DNA of 11,141 nucleotides from Larix sibirica (Eukaryota; Streptophyta; Pinopsida; Pinales; Pinaceae), in the NCBI GenBank assembly GCA_004151065.3, contig NWUY0300051332.1, positions 1 to 11,141 on the forward strand. Reading direction: 5' to 3'. The translations under genes and the position numbers were made by a program. Shown one piece after another: positions 1-8,539 of the stretch. Numbering within the stretch: position 1 is the stretch's first letter; each line of letters starts with the position of its first letter. Below the pieces are notes generated by a model. It worked only from the letters and a program-made list of their open reading frames with translations, ran no database searches and was not told the DNA's origin.

Positions 1-44
1 AATGAAGGGTCAATTAGCATTTAATGACCAACTACCTTGAAACA

Positions 45-55
45 CTATAAATATC
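45..55 (+). promoter_or_regulatory. TATA box (CTATAAATATC)
   Basis: This is a near-consensus plant TATA box. Transcription would begin about 30 bases downstream, near 75-85. No coding sequence follows within 2 kb on this strand, so it most likely marks an LTR promoter rather than a host gene. The call is by motif only. Confidence 0.25.
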
Positions 56-250
56 TATCCTTGTAATCTTGATTTAGATAGAGTGGAATACAATTATCAG
101 TTGAATTTGAAAACAAAGTTTTTACTCTGTATTTTCTATTATGCGCTGTTTTTGAGTTTGTAAACTCATATTTATTTTGAAGTTATTTTTTTGTAGCAAG
201 ATAAGAGATCGGAGTTTATTTTTGAGTATATATATGTTAAATATGTTTGA

Positions 251-388
251 TTGCTGAAACAGAGTATTAGCCTAAGTTTTATGAATGTAGGGGTCATCAA
301 AACCAAGTTAAATTACTTGTTGAAACAGTTTCCTATAGAATACAGTTTGCTGAAACAGTTGTAGAACTTTATTTTCTTGCTGAAAATC
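251..388 (+). repeat. Short motif repeats TTGCTGAAACAG, 30-bp spacing
   Basis: The 12-base motif occurs at 251, 317 (TTGTTGAAACAG), 347 and 377 (TTGCTGAAAATC). The last three copies are exactly 30 bases apart and the first is 66 upstream. Sequence between the motifs is not conserved, so this is a degenerate minisatellite or a set of repeated binding sites. The core GCTGAAACAGT resembles the ACTGAAACAGTCGG core of the minisatellite at 5276-5790. Confidence 0.4.
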
Positions 389-473
389 GTCATGTAGGTG
401 ATAGTTTCTGAGTTTAGTGATTAGTGTGTGTTGCTGTGATTAAAAGAAACACTCCCCTGCCTTCCCACAATAG

Positions 474-498
474 AAACCCTATCACAATTGATAGGTTT
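474..498. other. Imperfect hairpin beside a putative LTR start
   Basis: The arms AAACCCTATCA and TGATAGGTTT are complementary apart from one bulged C, with a loop of about 4 bases. It ends at the point where TGTAGTGCCCC begins. This could be a chance inverted repeat. No run of T typical of a bacterial terminator follows in the right place, and plant context makes that reading irrelevant. Confidence 0.25.
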
Positions 499-1432
499 GT
501 AGTGCCCCTTTTTAAATCTCAAAAAATATAATGAACCCAGAAGAAAAAAAGACAATGCAAACAAGAAATCCCTAAGAGAATCAAAAGGAATACAATTTAC
601 TTATTAACAAATATAATGATATGACATACATGAAATATGAACAACACACAAAAATGATACAACATTACAAACTAAAATATGCAAGTCTTTCCTTTCCTTT
701 TTGATCAGGATCAGATATTTCAAACATGGAAGCAATGCAAGACAAATGCTCAAGCCTTGCAAATGAACATTTTTTTACTAAACATGTAGATACAAGATGA
801 GACACATAATACGAAGGAATGCAAATATTGTCTCCCTTTGGAAGAAAGTACATATAAATCATGAACAGGGAGCACAAAAACAACATAAGATACAGAATGC
901 CAGAAGGAGAAAGGAAACAATATGGAAACATTGCATTCTACTTATCTAACTGCTCCCTACAAATAGCCCCACATAAAACAAATGTGAAATATCTTTTTTT
1001 AGGATAAGTTATAAATCTACAAATTTAGTCTTTTGTAGAAAATAGTAATGGAGAAAAATATGGTCGATCAGATGCATTTAGTAATCCATTTGGGAGTGTG
1101 CTAATTCACCTTATTTTGTGGGTACACATTGTAGAATTGACCACTGAACAATAAAGATGACAACAAGAATGTCCAAAAATGGATTGTTGTTGAGCACAGT
1201 ACACATTTTTATCATCTAATGAAATGATCCAACAGCCAGGCAGAGCCATGTGGGATATGACCATACTGACAGATATTTCCTTATGGAAAACATTGGTGTT
1301 GAGCAACATTTCATGAGGATAGTCATCCCTTTGATTTGTGAGAAGGACCAATTTTTAGATAAGAGTTGTTTGTGCAGATCTTGAATAGAAATAGCATTTT
1401 TAGACAGATTATTTTGAAATCGGGGCTTTCAT

Positions 1433-1806
1433 AAATTTATAAGAAATGAGGCAATGGACCTGAAAATTACCGATTCTCATAAATCATAAGCATAGTGTGA
1501 TATGGATTATGGGTTTTGCAAATTCATTAGAAATTATGCAATGGACTTGAAAAAAAATATAACGGGTGAATACAAACCAAATAAAACATAACTCTAATAA
1601 CAACCATTGGTAAAATATGTAGAATAGGGAGATTTTAAAGGTAAGATTATGCCCATTTAGAAAATTCGTTACAACTTTATGCAATGGACCTAAGAAGTAT
1701 TCAGAAATATAACTCATACAATCTGAGAGTCTAATTAAAAAACATAGGTGAAATCCATCAAATAGGTCTATGCAAATTTGATAGATATTTTGCAATAAAC
1801 ATGAAA
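1433..1806. repeat. Degenerate dispersed motif array, four copies
   Basis: A motif close to AAATTCNTTAGAAATTATG followed by GCAATGGACCTGAAAA recurs four times. The GCAATGGAC core starts at 1451, 1538, 1681 and 1792 (the last as GCAATAAAC). Spacing is 87, 143 and 111 bases, so this is not a clean tandem array. The flanking 15-20 bases upstream are also conserved, which argues against a chance 9-mer. A further ATGGACTTGA occurs near 1876. No function is evident. Confidence 0.45.
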
Positions 1807-2307
1807 AATAATGTAATGGAAGGTCGGGTGAATTCTTCATTTTGATGGGAAAGAGAGCTCTTCAATGGAACAAAATGGACTTGACCACCTAATTTATTGA
1901 ATTATCTCTATATAAAATGCATTTATGGGTTGTTACAGTATCCATGAGAAGAGTTGGGCTCTCACAGGGAATTCCAAACCTACAAGATCTTGAATCATAG
2001 GTTGTAATTAGTGAACCAGGATCAAGCTCAAAATTTCAAATTCCCTCTAAGTGCAATTGCATAAACCTTCACCCTGCAAATGCAATCCGATGTGGGTGAA
2101 CCATTAATCACTGCAACCTTATAGGAAAAAATCGCTCTTGATTTTCCCTCCAATACTGGAAATCTAGGGCTCAAAGAAGATATCAACATGAAATATGGGC
2201 TAATGCAACCATATGTTGGATTTACAGGAAAAATAGAGGGTCAAATAACCTCTGGGAGCCTCCATTTCTAAAAATCGGGAGTGAATGAATGATTTCACTA
2301 CCATTTC

Positions 2308-2323
2308 TCTATAAATAGTGGGG
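2308..2323 (+). promoter_or_regulatory. TATA box (CTCTATAAATAGTGGG)
   Basis: This matches the plant consensus TATAAATA and is followed by a G/A-rich stretch, as in many LTR promoters. Transcription would start around 2340, about 200 bases upstream of the protease remnant. No gag-like frame lies between, so the link to the pol remnant is uncertain. It may belong to an LTR inserted next to it. Confidence 0.35.
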
Positions 2324-2541
2324 AAAGACAGATTGGAGGGATATTTTGTTAGGGCAAAAATATTTTTTTGCATTTCCTTCATTGATATATGGAAGGGCTA
2401 TTTGTTTTGGATTTATTTCCCCCCTAATAAATATTGGACGAATATATTTTAGCTGAAAAAAATCTTTACATATAAAAAAATTGCCCTCTAATTTTTTTTA
2501 ACCCCTTTAATTTCGCCTAAGGAGGCTAAATTTTGCCCCTA

Positions 2542-3125
2542 AAATTATCCTTGGATGAGAGGTACAAGGCCATCACTCTCTTTTATGTAACCTTGACCAT
2601 TCATAACAAATTGCTACATAATTGCATGCTTGATTCAAGAGCATCTCACAACTTAATGGCCAAAGTAATAATGGAACAACTTGGATTAGAAATAACCAAA
2701 CTTTATCATGATTTTTATTCTTTTGATTCAAGGAAAGTTAAATGTGTGGGTATGATAAAGGATTTGATGGTTGCATTAGCTCAACTACCTATAAAATGAA
2801 TTATCATGGATGTAGTGGTGGTTTATGTGCCTACAGAAGATGGAATTTTATTATCAAGTTGTTGGGAAAAGAATCTTGGAGGTACCATGCAAATGGATAT
2901 GAAATGTCATTGTTCGAGGTTTTGGAGGAGAAAGTAGAAGGTTGTATAGAAAATAAAAAATGCTTACGTGGTGAGTGATCAAAAAACTCCAAAGAATTAC
3001 CCTCTTTATGTCGTTGAGGAAGATATGGGGTGTCACATCTTGTTAGTTAATGAAGAATGTGATGAATGCCAAATCTCACATAATTTACCCTTAGCAATGA
3101 TGGTAATAGTGATCAAATCTAGAAA
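2542..3125 (+). pseudogene. Retrotransposon aspartic protease and linker (broken)
   Basis: Retropepsin-like domain that would cut the Gag-Pol polyprotein. The frame at 2542-2796 reads HNCMLDSRASHNLM, then EQLGLEI and FDSRKVK, the pattern of Gypsy proteases. The active-site triplet Asp-Ser-Gly is Asp-Ser-Arg at 2632-2640 (AGA, one G-to-A step from GGA). A TGA at 2797-2799 interrupts before IIMDVVVVYVP. The frame then slips near 2918 to read FGGESRRLYRK and slips back near 2965 to read YVVSDQKTPKNYPLYVVEED. No upstream ATG fits, and the gag part is missing. The family call is confident and the protein is certainly non-functional. Confidence 0.8.
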
Positions 3126-3603
3126 TTATACTTTGATGGGGCATCAACCAAAGATTAATCAATAGTTGGTGTTCTTCTAGTACCTGCCTGGAGAGAAAAT
3201 ATTTCTTTATGATATAAATTGAACTTTGAGGCTACTAACAATGTGGCTTAGTATAAGGATTTAATTATGGGTTTGGAAGCTGCAAGAAGAATGGCAATCA
3301 CAAAGCTTGCAACCTTTGGAGATTATGAATTGGTGGCTTAGCAAGTCAAGAGTGTTTACCAAACAAAGCATCCAAGGATGTGAGCTTACAGGAATCATGT
3401 CTGGGACTTGATTGATAACTTCTTTCTTGCTTTCAATATAATTGTTGTTCCTAGATATTTAAATCAGCAAGCAGACTCTTTAGCCTTGGATGTTATCACT
3501 TTTAGTCCTCCAAAAGAACTAAATATAATATATGAAGTATAAATGAGATACATTCCATCTATCCCAAACCATGTAAAACACTGGCAAGTGTTTGAAGATG
3601 ATG
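3126..3603 (+). pseudogene. RNase H-like domain upstream of RT (aRNH type, broken)
   Basis: Type-1 RNase H fold that would cut RNA in RNA-DNA hybrids. One frame runs from 3126: LYFDGAST (first catalytic Asp at 3135-3137), NFEATNNVA, LIMGLEAARRMAITKLATFGD (third acidic residue), QVKSVYQTKHPRM, AYRNHVWDLIDNFFLAF and NQQADSLA (last Asp). The pattern TNNVA-Glu-Y normally supplies the catalytic Glu, and here that codon is TAG (3249-3251). Other in-frame stops are at 3156, 3210, 3339, 3381 and 3540. The frame is lost in the A-run at 3604-3612, after which the RT linker continues in another frame. The NN-AEY and QQADSLA signatures match plant and archaeal-like RNase H (RVT_3) rather than the Gypsy RNase H. 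Its place between protease and RT is notable. Confidence 0.75.
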
Positions 3604-3604
3604 A

Positions 3605-4630
3605 AAAAAAAATATATTTCTTGATATGATTGATGAGTTTTCTTCCATAAATATTGATCAAAATGAAGAGGGACAAAATGAAAAATCACTTAAATCAGGA
3701 GTTGAATCAATTCTAGAACTAACAAATCATATTTCCAATCATAAAATATTGAAATTAAAGAATAATTTCATTCCAAAAGGATTAGTTACTCTTGAGCAAA
3801 TTTTTGATAGAAATGATGTACCAGTCAATCCTATTGTTCACCCCAAGGTTGAAGATGTAGAGGATTGCAATATTGGGACTGAAAAGGATCCAAAATGCAT
3901 CAAGATATCCAAATTTTTAACTGTTTATTAGAAGCAGAGGTATGTTGATATTTTCAAAGAATATGTGGATGTGTTTGCCTAGAAATATGAATATTTGAAA
4001 ACAAATGATACTAGCATCACTCAACATAGGATACCTCTTAAGCCTAGTACTAATCCTTTCATACATAAATTAAGACAAGTGAATCCTATTATGTTGCATA
4101 TCATTGAGAAGGAAGTCAAAAAATGATTGGATGCCAAAATCATCAGTCCTCTTAGATATTCTAAATGGGTAGAAAATATAGTGCTTGAGGGGAAGAACAA
4201 TGGAGATATTAGACTCTGTGTGGAATTAAAAATTTTAAATAAGTACTCACTTAAAGATAGTTACCCTCTCCCTAAAATGGATCACATCTTACAAAAGGTA
4301 GTGGTATCCAAGAGAATCTCAATGGTGGATGGGTTTTTTGGATATAACCAAGTGGCAATGCACATGGATAACAAAGGCAAGAATGCAATCACTAAACCTT
4401 GGGGGACCTTCATGTATGATAAAATTCCCTTTGGTCTAATTACTGTTGGTGTTACTTTTCAGATATCTATGGAATTTGATTTTGTGGGTGAAAGGGATAG
4501 ATTCATACTCATCTATTTGGATGATATGGCAGTATTTTCTGAGTCAAGATCATCTCAAGCACCTAAAATGGACGTTTAAGCAGAGAAGAAGATTTGGATT
4601 ATCTATGAATCCTAAGAAGCCTCATTTTCC
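3605..4630 (+). pseudogene. Ty3/Gypsy reverse transcriptase (broken)
   Basis: RNA-directed DNA polymerase domain. A linker (3626-3928, with NFIPKGLVTLEQIFDRND) leads into the RT. Visible motifs are HRIPLKP, LRQVNP, IISPLRYSKWVENIV, RLCVELKILNKYSLKDSYPLP, motif A VDGFFGYNQ (Asp at 4328-4330), WGTFMYDKIPFGL (motif B region) and motif C YLDD (4514-4525), so all three catalytic Asp survive. Stops occur at 3929 (TAG), 3980 (TAG, probably from a Trp codon in the conserved VFAW) and 4124 (TGA). The frame shifts near 4545, giving HLKHLKWTF and LSMNPKKPHF, and shifts back near 4628. Length to this point is normal for a Gypsy RT. Confidence 0.9.
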
Positions 4631-5125
4631 ATGAAACAAGGTAAGATATTGGGCCACATTGTGTCTAAAGAAGGGTTTAATATTGACCCTAAGAGAGTAG
4701 AGGCAAGAAAGTTGAATGACTTACGAAGAAATAGGAAGGAGATACAATCATTCTTGGGAAAAAATAATTTTTTAAGAAGATTCTTACCCAATTTTTCCGA
4801 AATTGTCAAGATTAACATTGATATGTTAAAAAAGGATAGTGAGATTAAATGAATTGTTTATGCAAGAATTACTTTTCAACTAATGAAAAAGGATTTGGGA
4901 GAATTCCCAATTTTTGTTAGTCTTGATTAAAACAATTGTCTTCTCCTTTCCCTCTAAGAATATTATTGCAACTATCTTATTACAGAAGAATGTTGAAGGA
5001 CATGAGCAACCAATAGCCTTTTTTAGTAAGGGATTGAGTTATGTAGAGTTGAAATACAATATAATGGAGAAACAAGCATATATTTTGGTGAAATCATTTA
5101 AAGATTTTAGAGATGTGTTGCAGCT
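4631..5125 (+). pseudogene. RT thumb and truncated Gypsy RNase H (broken)
   Basis: This continues the polyprotein: GKILGHIVSKEGFNIDPKRVEA, then EIQSFLGKNNFLRRFLPNF, both standard after a Gypsy RT. A TGA at 4853 stands where Trp is usual, a TAA lies at 4928-4930, and the frame changes near 4930. The RNase H part reads LLQKNVEGHEQPIAFFSKGL and LKYNIMEKQAYILVKSFKDFR, then homology stops. The usual first catalytic Asp of the Gypsy RNase H (normally in a DAS motif before the LLQ segment) is not visible, because FSFPSKN occupies that place. This fits a degenerate ancestral RNase H in an element with a second RNase H. The domain's C-terminal half and the integrase are missing. Confidence 0.8.
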
Positions 5126-5874
5126 ACAACCTAATCCCCATTTTTTTGTGTAAAATTATAGGGCCCCTCTTTTAATTTTGATTTACTAAGGTCTTTTGTT
5201 CCATTTTTCTTTGATTACAAACCTTTTGACACTTAGAAAAAAAAATTGGAGTAAAAAATGATTTTTTTTGTATCAGAGCAAAATTCGGTTTTACGTCGAA
5301 ATAGTCGGGGGGAAATAAGTTTCAACCCAATCAGAGCAAAAGTGGGTTTTGCACTGAAACAGTCGGAGCATATTTTGTTTTTCCACCGAAGTTGCCTTGC
5401 ATAGGAAGGAATTTCATTTTCACACCAAAGAGGTCAAAATAAAAGTTTCCCGCGATTGGCGCAAAATTGGATTTTGCACCGAAACGGTCGGAGCAAAACC
5501 AGTTTTATCTCCGAAACATATTGGTGCAAAACGTTGTCTGGTTCTAATATTTCTCCATTGATATTGAGTAGAGCGCTTTGTCCAAAAGAAGGTCAAAGGG
5601 GTTGGAAATTTTGAAATGGCCCGACACAGCACAGTAACCAGAGTCATTTTTTCTTCCGAGGTTGATTTAAAATAATAAATCTCGACTCCAAACTTGCTTT
5701 TGACCCGAAATGAATCAGTGTAAAAGGAATTTCTCACCAGAAACAGTCCAACATGATTTTCAATTTTGATCCGAAGCTGACCATACGGGACCGATATTTT
5801 TTTATTTTAAATTTTTGGGATCCATTTTAAAAAAACATCGTTGGTGTGCATTAATGACTAAGGTATCCCTCTAT
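5114..5874 (+). repeat. U3-like LTR segment interrupting pol
   Basis: Pol homology ends inside the RNase H at about 5114-5125, where TGTGTTGCAGC begins. A second candidate start is TGTAAAATTATAGGGCCCC at 5149. From here to the TATA box at 5875 the sequence is non-coding and is dominated by a minisatellite (5276-5790). Promoter-proximal tandem repeats followed by a TATA box are typical of an LTR U3. The LTR's 3' end, primer-binding site and partner are not identified, so its extent is unknown. Confidence 0.4.
5276..5790 (+). repeat. Degenerate ~31-bp minisatellite
   Basis: The unit resembles GAGCAAAANTNGTTTTGCAC followed by CGAAACAGTCG. Clear unit starts are at 5276, 5334, 5366, 5459, 5491 and 5524, mostly 32-33 bases apart or multiples of about 31. 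The CCGAAA-like core appears about ten times, near 5292, 5352, 5385, 5422, 5478, 5509, 5652, 5702, 5736 and 5769. Copies between 5530 and 5690 are badly eroded. The array ends about 85 bases upstream of the TATA box at 5875, so it may act as, or derive from, repeated enhancer sites. The G+C of the units is higher than the flanks. Confidence 0.6.
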
Positions 5875-5886
5875 TATAAAAGGGGA
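5872..5886 (+). promoter_or_regulatory. TATA box (ATTATAAAAGGGG)
   Basis: TATAAAAGG at 5875-5883 is a strong eukaryotic TATA box, set just downstream of the tandem-repeat array and upstream of an otherwise non-coding leader. Expected transcription start is about 5905-5912. It is the best promoter candidate for the broken gene beginning at 7196, 1.3 kb downstream. That distance needs an LTR plus leader, or a spliced 5' UTR. Confidence 0.45.
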
Positions 5887-7195
5887 AAACATTTTTTATT
5901 TCACATATTACATTTGCAAATGTCTTTTGAAAATTTGGAGCAATCTCTGAACGACAGATTACTAACCTCGTTTGGGCACAACACCTACACCGTTTGCGCA
6001 CCGCTAGGTAGGCCTCTTATGACCATCAATCATGTTACACTTGGTATGCAAGAATGTCATTCGTTTAGGTTTAAAGTCAGGGCTTAGCTGTTGTTTTCAC
6101 GGCCTCGTTTTTGTTTTTTAAACTTTATAACTCGTTAGGGCGTAAGCCCAAAACCTGCACATGCATGATTGTGATCCTAGTGATTCCAGTCTTGGATACG
6201 GGTAGGGTTTTGAAGAGATTACGATTGGTTCCTAGGGTGACCCACGAAAATCTATTTTTTTTGTAGTATGTCGACATTTTCTTAGTAATGACTATCGGTG
6301 GGTGTGGTTTGTATCCCTTGTCTATCCTTAAATTTTTTCTTGTTGGTAAAATCCATAACTGGTAGGGTTTAGTACATTTGTCTGAAGTAGAACGCCATGA
6401 ACCATTTCCATTTCCAAGGCCATTGTGTTGCTTCAATTGAACTAGATCCAAAACCATTGTTTTTACATTAGTTGAAATACAATCATTCGAAGCTTCGGGG
6501 CCCATACGAAAACAAATGTATTAAAATATGCAATTTGATGACCATGATTTGGACGATAAATGGAGCTCTTTGTGTAGGATTGGTTTTGTAAAGAGTATTA
6601 GTCATTACATTACCCTAGCCATTAGCATACCTTGAAAATAACATATCCCTCGTCCGAATAATAAACAAAAGGTTTTCTGTGAAACCCTAAATGGTAGGGC
6701 CATGGCATTTGATTAAATACTCATTTCTTCGTTTTACTGACGACACATTGCAAGTTTGGAAAAGATAGTATGGTGTCAGGAGTAGAATGATGGTTGTGCC
6801 TCAGTCGTGTAGGTTAAAGTCTGCTCTGTATATAACACATGTATATCTTATACTAAATAAAGGAGGCATTCACACTTTATTTAAGATCTCAACTATTAAT
6901 GCTAGTACCAACTATGAATGGTAGAATAGAGGAATTCATCTTAGAGTGCATTTAGTGTTCATCAAGACAAACACTCAGACCCCAAAACTTGATATTATGG
7001 AAGTATGAATCCACTTGTCTATATTTATTTTCTTGTAAATAATGCATATTGACAAGTTATACATCTCCAATTTATTTTTTGAATTAGTTTGGTTAAAAGA
7101 TTGTATATTCATTATCATTCTTGCTTGAAATTTTTTGCCTTAACATTGGATTGTTTTCTTATGCATTAACTTTGTTTTCACCCTAGGATTAAAAA
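5884..7195 (+). other. Non-coding leader between TATA box and broken gene
   Basis: I find no supportable gene here. A 90-codon + frame at 5815-6087 and a 126-codon minus frame at 6125-6505 show no recognisable domain. GGTAGGGTTT occurs at 6201 and 6361, with AAACCCTA at 6682 and GGTAGGG at 6693. These are telobox-like motifs. A second TATA-like run (TATATAA) lies near 6829. Just before the start codon, a T-rich tract ends in CACCCTAG at 7179-7186, which looks like a 3' splice acceptor, so a 5'-UTR intron is possible. In-frame TAG and TAA lie immediately upstream of the ATG at 7196. Confidence 0.4.
6854..6883. other. Perfect 9-bp hairpin around AATAAA
   Basis: TAAATAAAG (6854-6862) and CTTTATTTA (6875-6883) are exact reverse complements separated by 12 bases. 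The left arm contains AATAAA, a polyadenylation-type hexamer. It might mark the 3' end of an R region, but no GT-rich element or LTR end confirms this. Confidence 0.25.
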
Positions 7196-8539
7196 ATGCA
7201 AAGGAGAGCTACTAATCGCAAAGACAAGGTCGCAGAATCTGATTCTAATATTGAAATTGTCCCAGAAACCATGATGGAGACCCAATATGAAGACACCAAG
7301 TTTGCAACAGGAGTAGTTCCTGAATATAAATGGGATGAATTATACCATCTTATCTAAGACCAGAACATGCCATAAGCCTCTATTGAAGAGATGATGATAT
7401 ACCAAAACATTAAGAAATCAGGTCTTCATAAGGCCTCCACTCGCCCATATCTATTCCCATGTTTGGAGGTAATTGGATGGATTTTACCCCATGTAGATGT
7501 CAGATCAAGAATCATAATTAGGGAAAATGGAGAAGGATTTGCTTCATTTCAACCAACTCATATCAACACAGCCTATAAGTTACCGCCTCCAAAAGTCATG
7601 ATGAAGGAATACTGGATAAAAGGGGTCAACATAGACCATTCTGAATATTCCAAGAATAGGTTGATACCCGGAAAATAGCTAAGACAGAGAGCGAGTGGAG
7701 AGCACGATGCGCATAATCTGAAAAACACCCTATAGAGTTATAGCAATGATGTTAAGTAGAATATTTGGAAGTGAGAACGCAAATATCTACAAACTTAGCT
7801 GGGTGCCTCTTAGGTATCATGTTTCTTCCCATGGTACTATCTTCAATTGGGCAGACATTATTTCAGGGAGTATGGAATCAGCAGTAGCAGCCCCCAACAA
7901 GGCATGACTCAGAAAAGGGCATAATTCTTCATGTCCTCTTATGTTATTGACTGTATATTTATAAGGAACTCGTTCCACAAGTTTGGGTTTCATTGGGTCC
8001 CATCCGAGACCCCTCTCTACGTTTCCTACCAAATAATGTGGGCTCACAAATATACAAGCTTCTATAAGCTTCTATGTGAGGAGTTCATAATTCCTCTATA
8101 TAGGCTAATATTTAACGAGCAACATAATTTCTTGTCGGATAATGCAATGACCGTAATCAGTGAATATGGGGATTAATACTTTACCCCAGAAATCACTTAT
8201 ATCCAAATGTATGGAGGAACTAAAGCTCCTTCTCTAATTGCAAAGTACGCCACAGATTATGTAGTGCTTAAAGAGCTTGTGAGACAATTTTTTATCAATG
8301 GAGTTGGGCACTTTCTGAACGAGAATAAGAAGGCTTCTTACCCTCCGCTCCCCTTCACCATCATAGCATATAAATTCCCTAAGGTTAAAGGAGTAGAGGT
8401 TTTTATAAAGGACTTGGATTCATTCCATTTTGGAGAGAAGGTTTTCATTAGAAATGACAAATTACATAGAGCCACCAAACATTGCGCATCATGTAAGATT
8501 CATTTTGAATACACAGACCACTTCTTAAAGGATGAATAA
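7196..8539 (+). other. N-terminal globular region of the broken gene
   Basis: After a basic and acidic tail (RRATNRKDKVAESD), the chain is rich in aromatic and aliphatic residues with Pro and Gly, as expected of a folded domain. Segments include YLFPCLEVIGWILPHVDV, FASFQPTHINTAYKLPPPKV, IYKLSWVPLRYHVSSHGTI, RNSFHKFGFHWVPSETPLYV and FHFGEKVFIRND. The stretch 7690-7893 reads as gene only in the neighbouring frame (for example KTPYRVIAMMLSRIFG, with TGA 7719 at a likely Trp). It returns to the first frame at the C-run 7891-7895. The paired Cys-x-x-Cys at CASCKIHFEY is isolated and is not evidence of a zinc finger. Confidence 0.6.

Larger units (their letters stand above)
1..496 (+). repeat. LTR-like non-coding segment (fragment)
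   Basis: No coding sequence is visible. The segment opens with a TATA box (46-53) followed by a T-rich stretch ending in GAATACAATTATC, a layout common in the R/U5 part of plant LTRs. It then carries the recurring TTGCTGAAACAG motif. At 497 the text changes to TGTAGTGCCCCTTTTT, which resembles the TG-start of another LTR, so 496/497 may be an element boundary. No partner LTR, primer-binding site or target-site duplication is visible in the window. The LTR assignment therefore rests on composition and layout only. Confidence 0.3.
497..2541. other. Two kilobases without a supportable gene
   Basis: Both strands were read. Open frames here are short (at most 118 codons, on the minus strand), start at arbitrary ATGs and show no recognisable domain. 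The longest of them overlaps the repeat family at 1433-1806. The stretch begins TGTAGTGCCCCTTTTT, is strongly AT-rich, and contains TATA-like sequences near 1909 and 2309. It ends at the protease remnant near 2542. It may be a degraded LTR or non-autonomous element, but I see no matching terminal repeats. Confidence 0.4.
2542..5125 (+). mobile_element. Decayed Ty3/Gypsy (Tat-like) pol fragment
   Basis: The fragment holds, in order, an aspartic protease, an RNase H-like domain, reverse transcriptase and the start of a second RNase H, spread over several frames. At least five frameshifts and more than ten stops show it is inactive. Gag upstream and integrase downstream are missing, so both ends are truncated. 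Homology begins near 2542, just after TTTTGCCCCT, and ends near 5114-5125, inside the second RNase H. The RNase H of RVT_3 or 'archaeal-like' type beside a Gypsy reverse transcriptase points to the Tat lineage of plant LTR retrotransposons. Confidence 0.85.

Noticed and set aside
665-931. 88-codon minus-strand frame with a hydrophobic N-terminus
   Set aside because: No recognisable domain, no conserved context, and length compatible with chance. The hydrophobic start reflects A-rich + strand DNA.
1106-1351. 81-codon minus-strand frame
   Set aside because: No recognisable motif and no promoter or partner; treated as chance.
1484-1840. 118-codon minus-strand frame
   Set aside because: It overlaps the GCAATGGACC repeat family, and its recurring peptide pieces are translations of that repeat, not a protein signature.
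5269-5279. TGTATCAGAGC, close to a tRNA-Met primer-binding site
   Set aside because: It is part of the recurring minisatellite unit (compare CAATCAGAGC at 5328-5337) and is not preceded by an LTR end.
5420-5737. 105-codon minus-strand frame
   Set aside because: It lies within the ~31-bp minisatellite and is explained by the repeat.
5815-6087. 90-codon + frame over the TATA box
   Set aside because: It starts upstream of the promoter it overlaps and shows no domain.
6125-6505. 126-codon minus-strand frame
   Set aside because: Basic, low-information sequence with no recognised motif; not supported by any neighbour.
6771-6785. TGGTGTCAGGAGTAG as a primer-binding site
   Set aside because: Only about 8 of 12 bases match the tRNA-Met type and no CA-terminated LTR end precedes it. 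It is too weak to set an LTR boundary.
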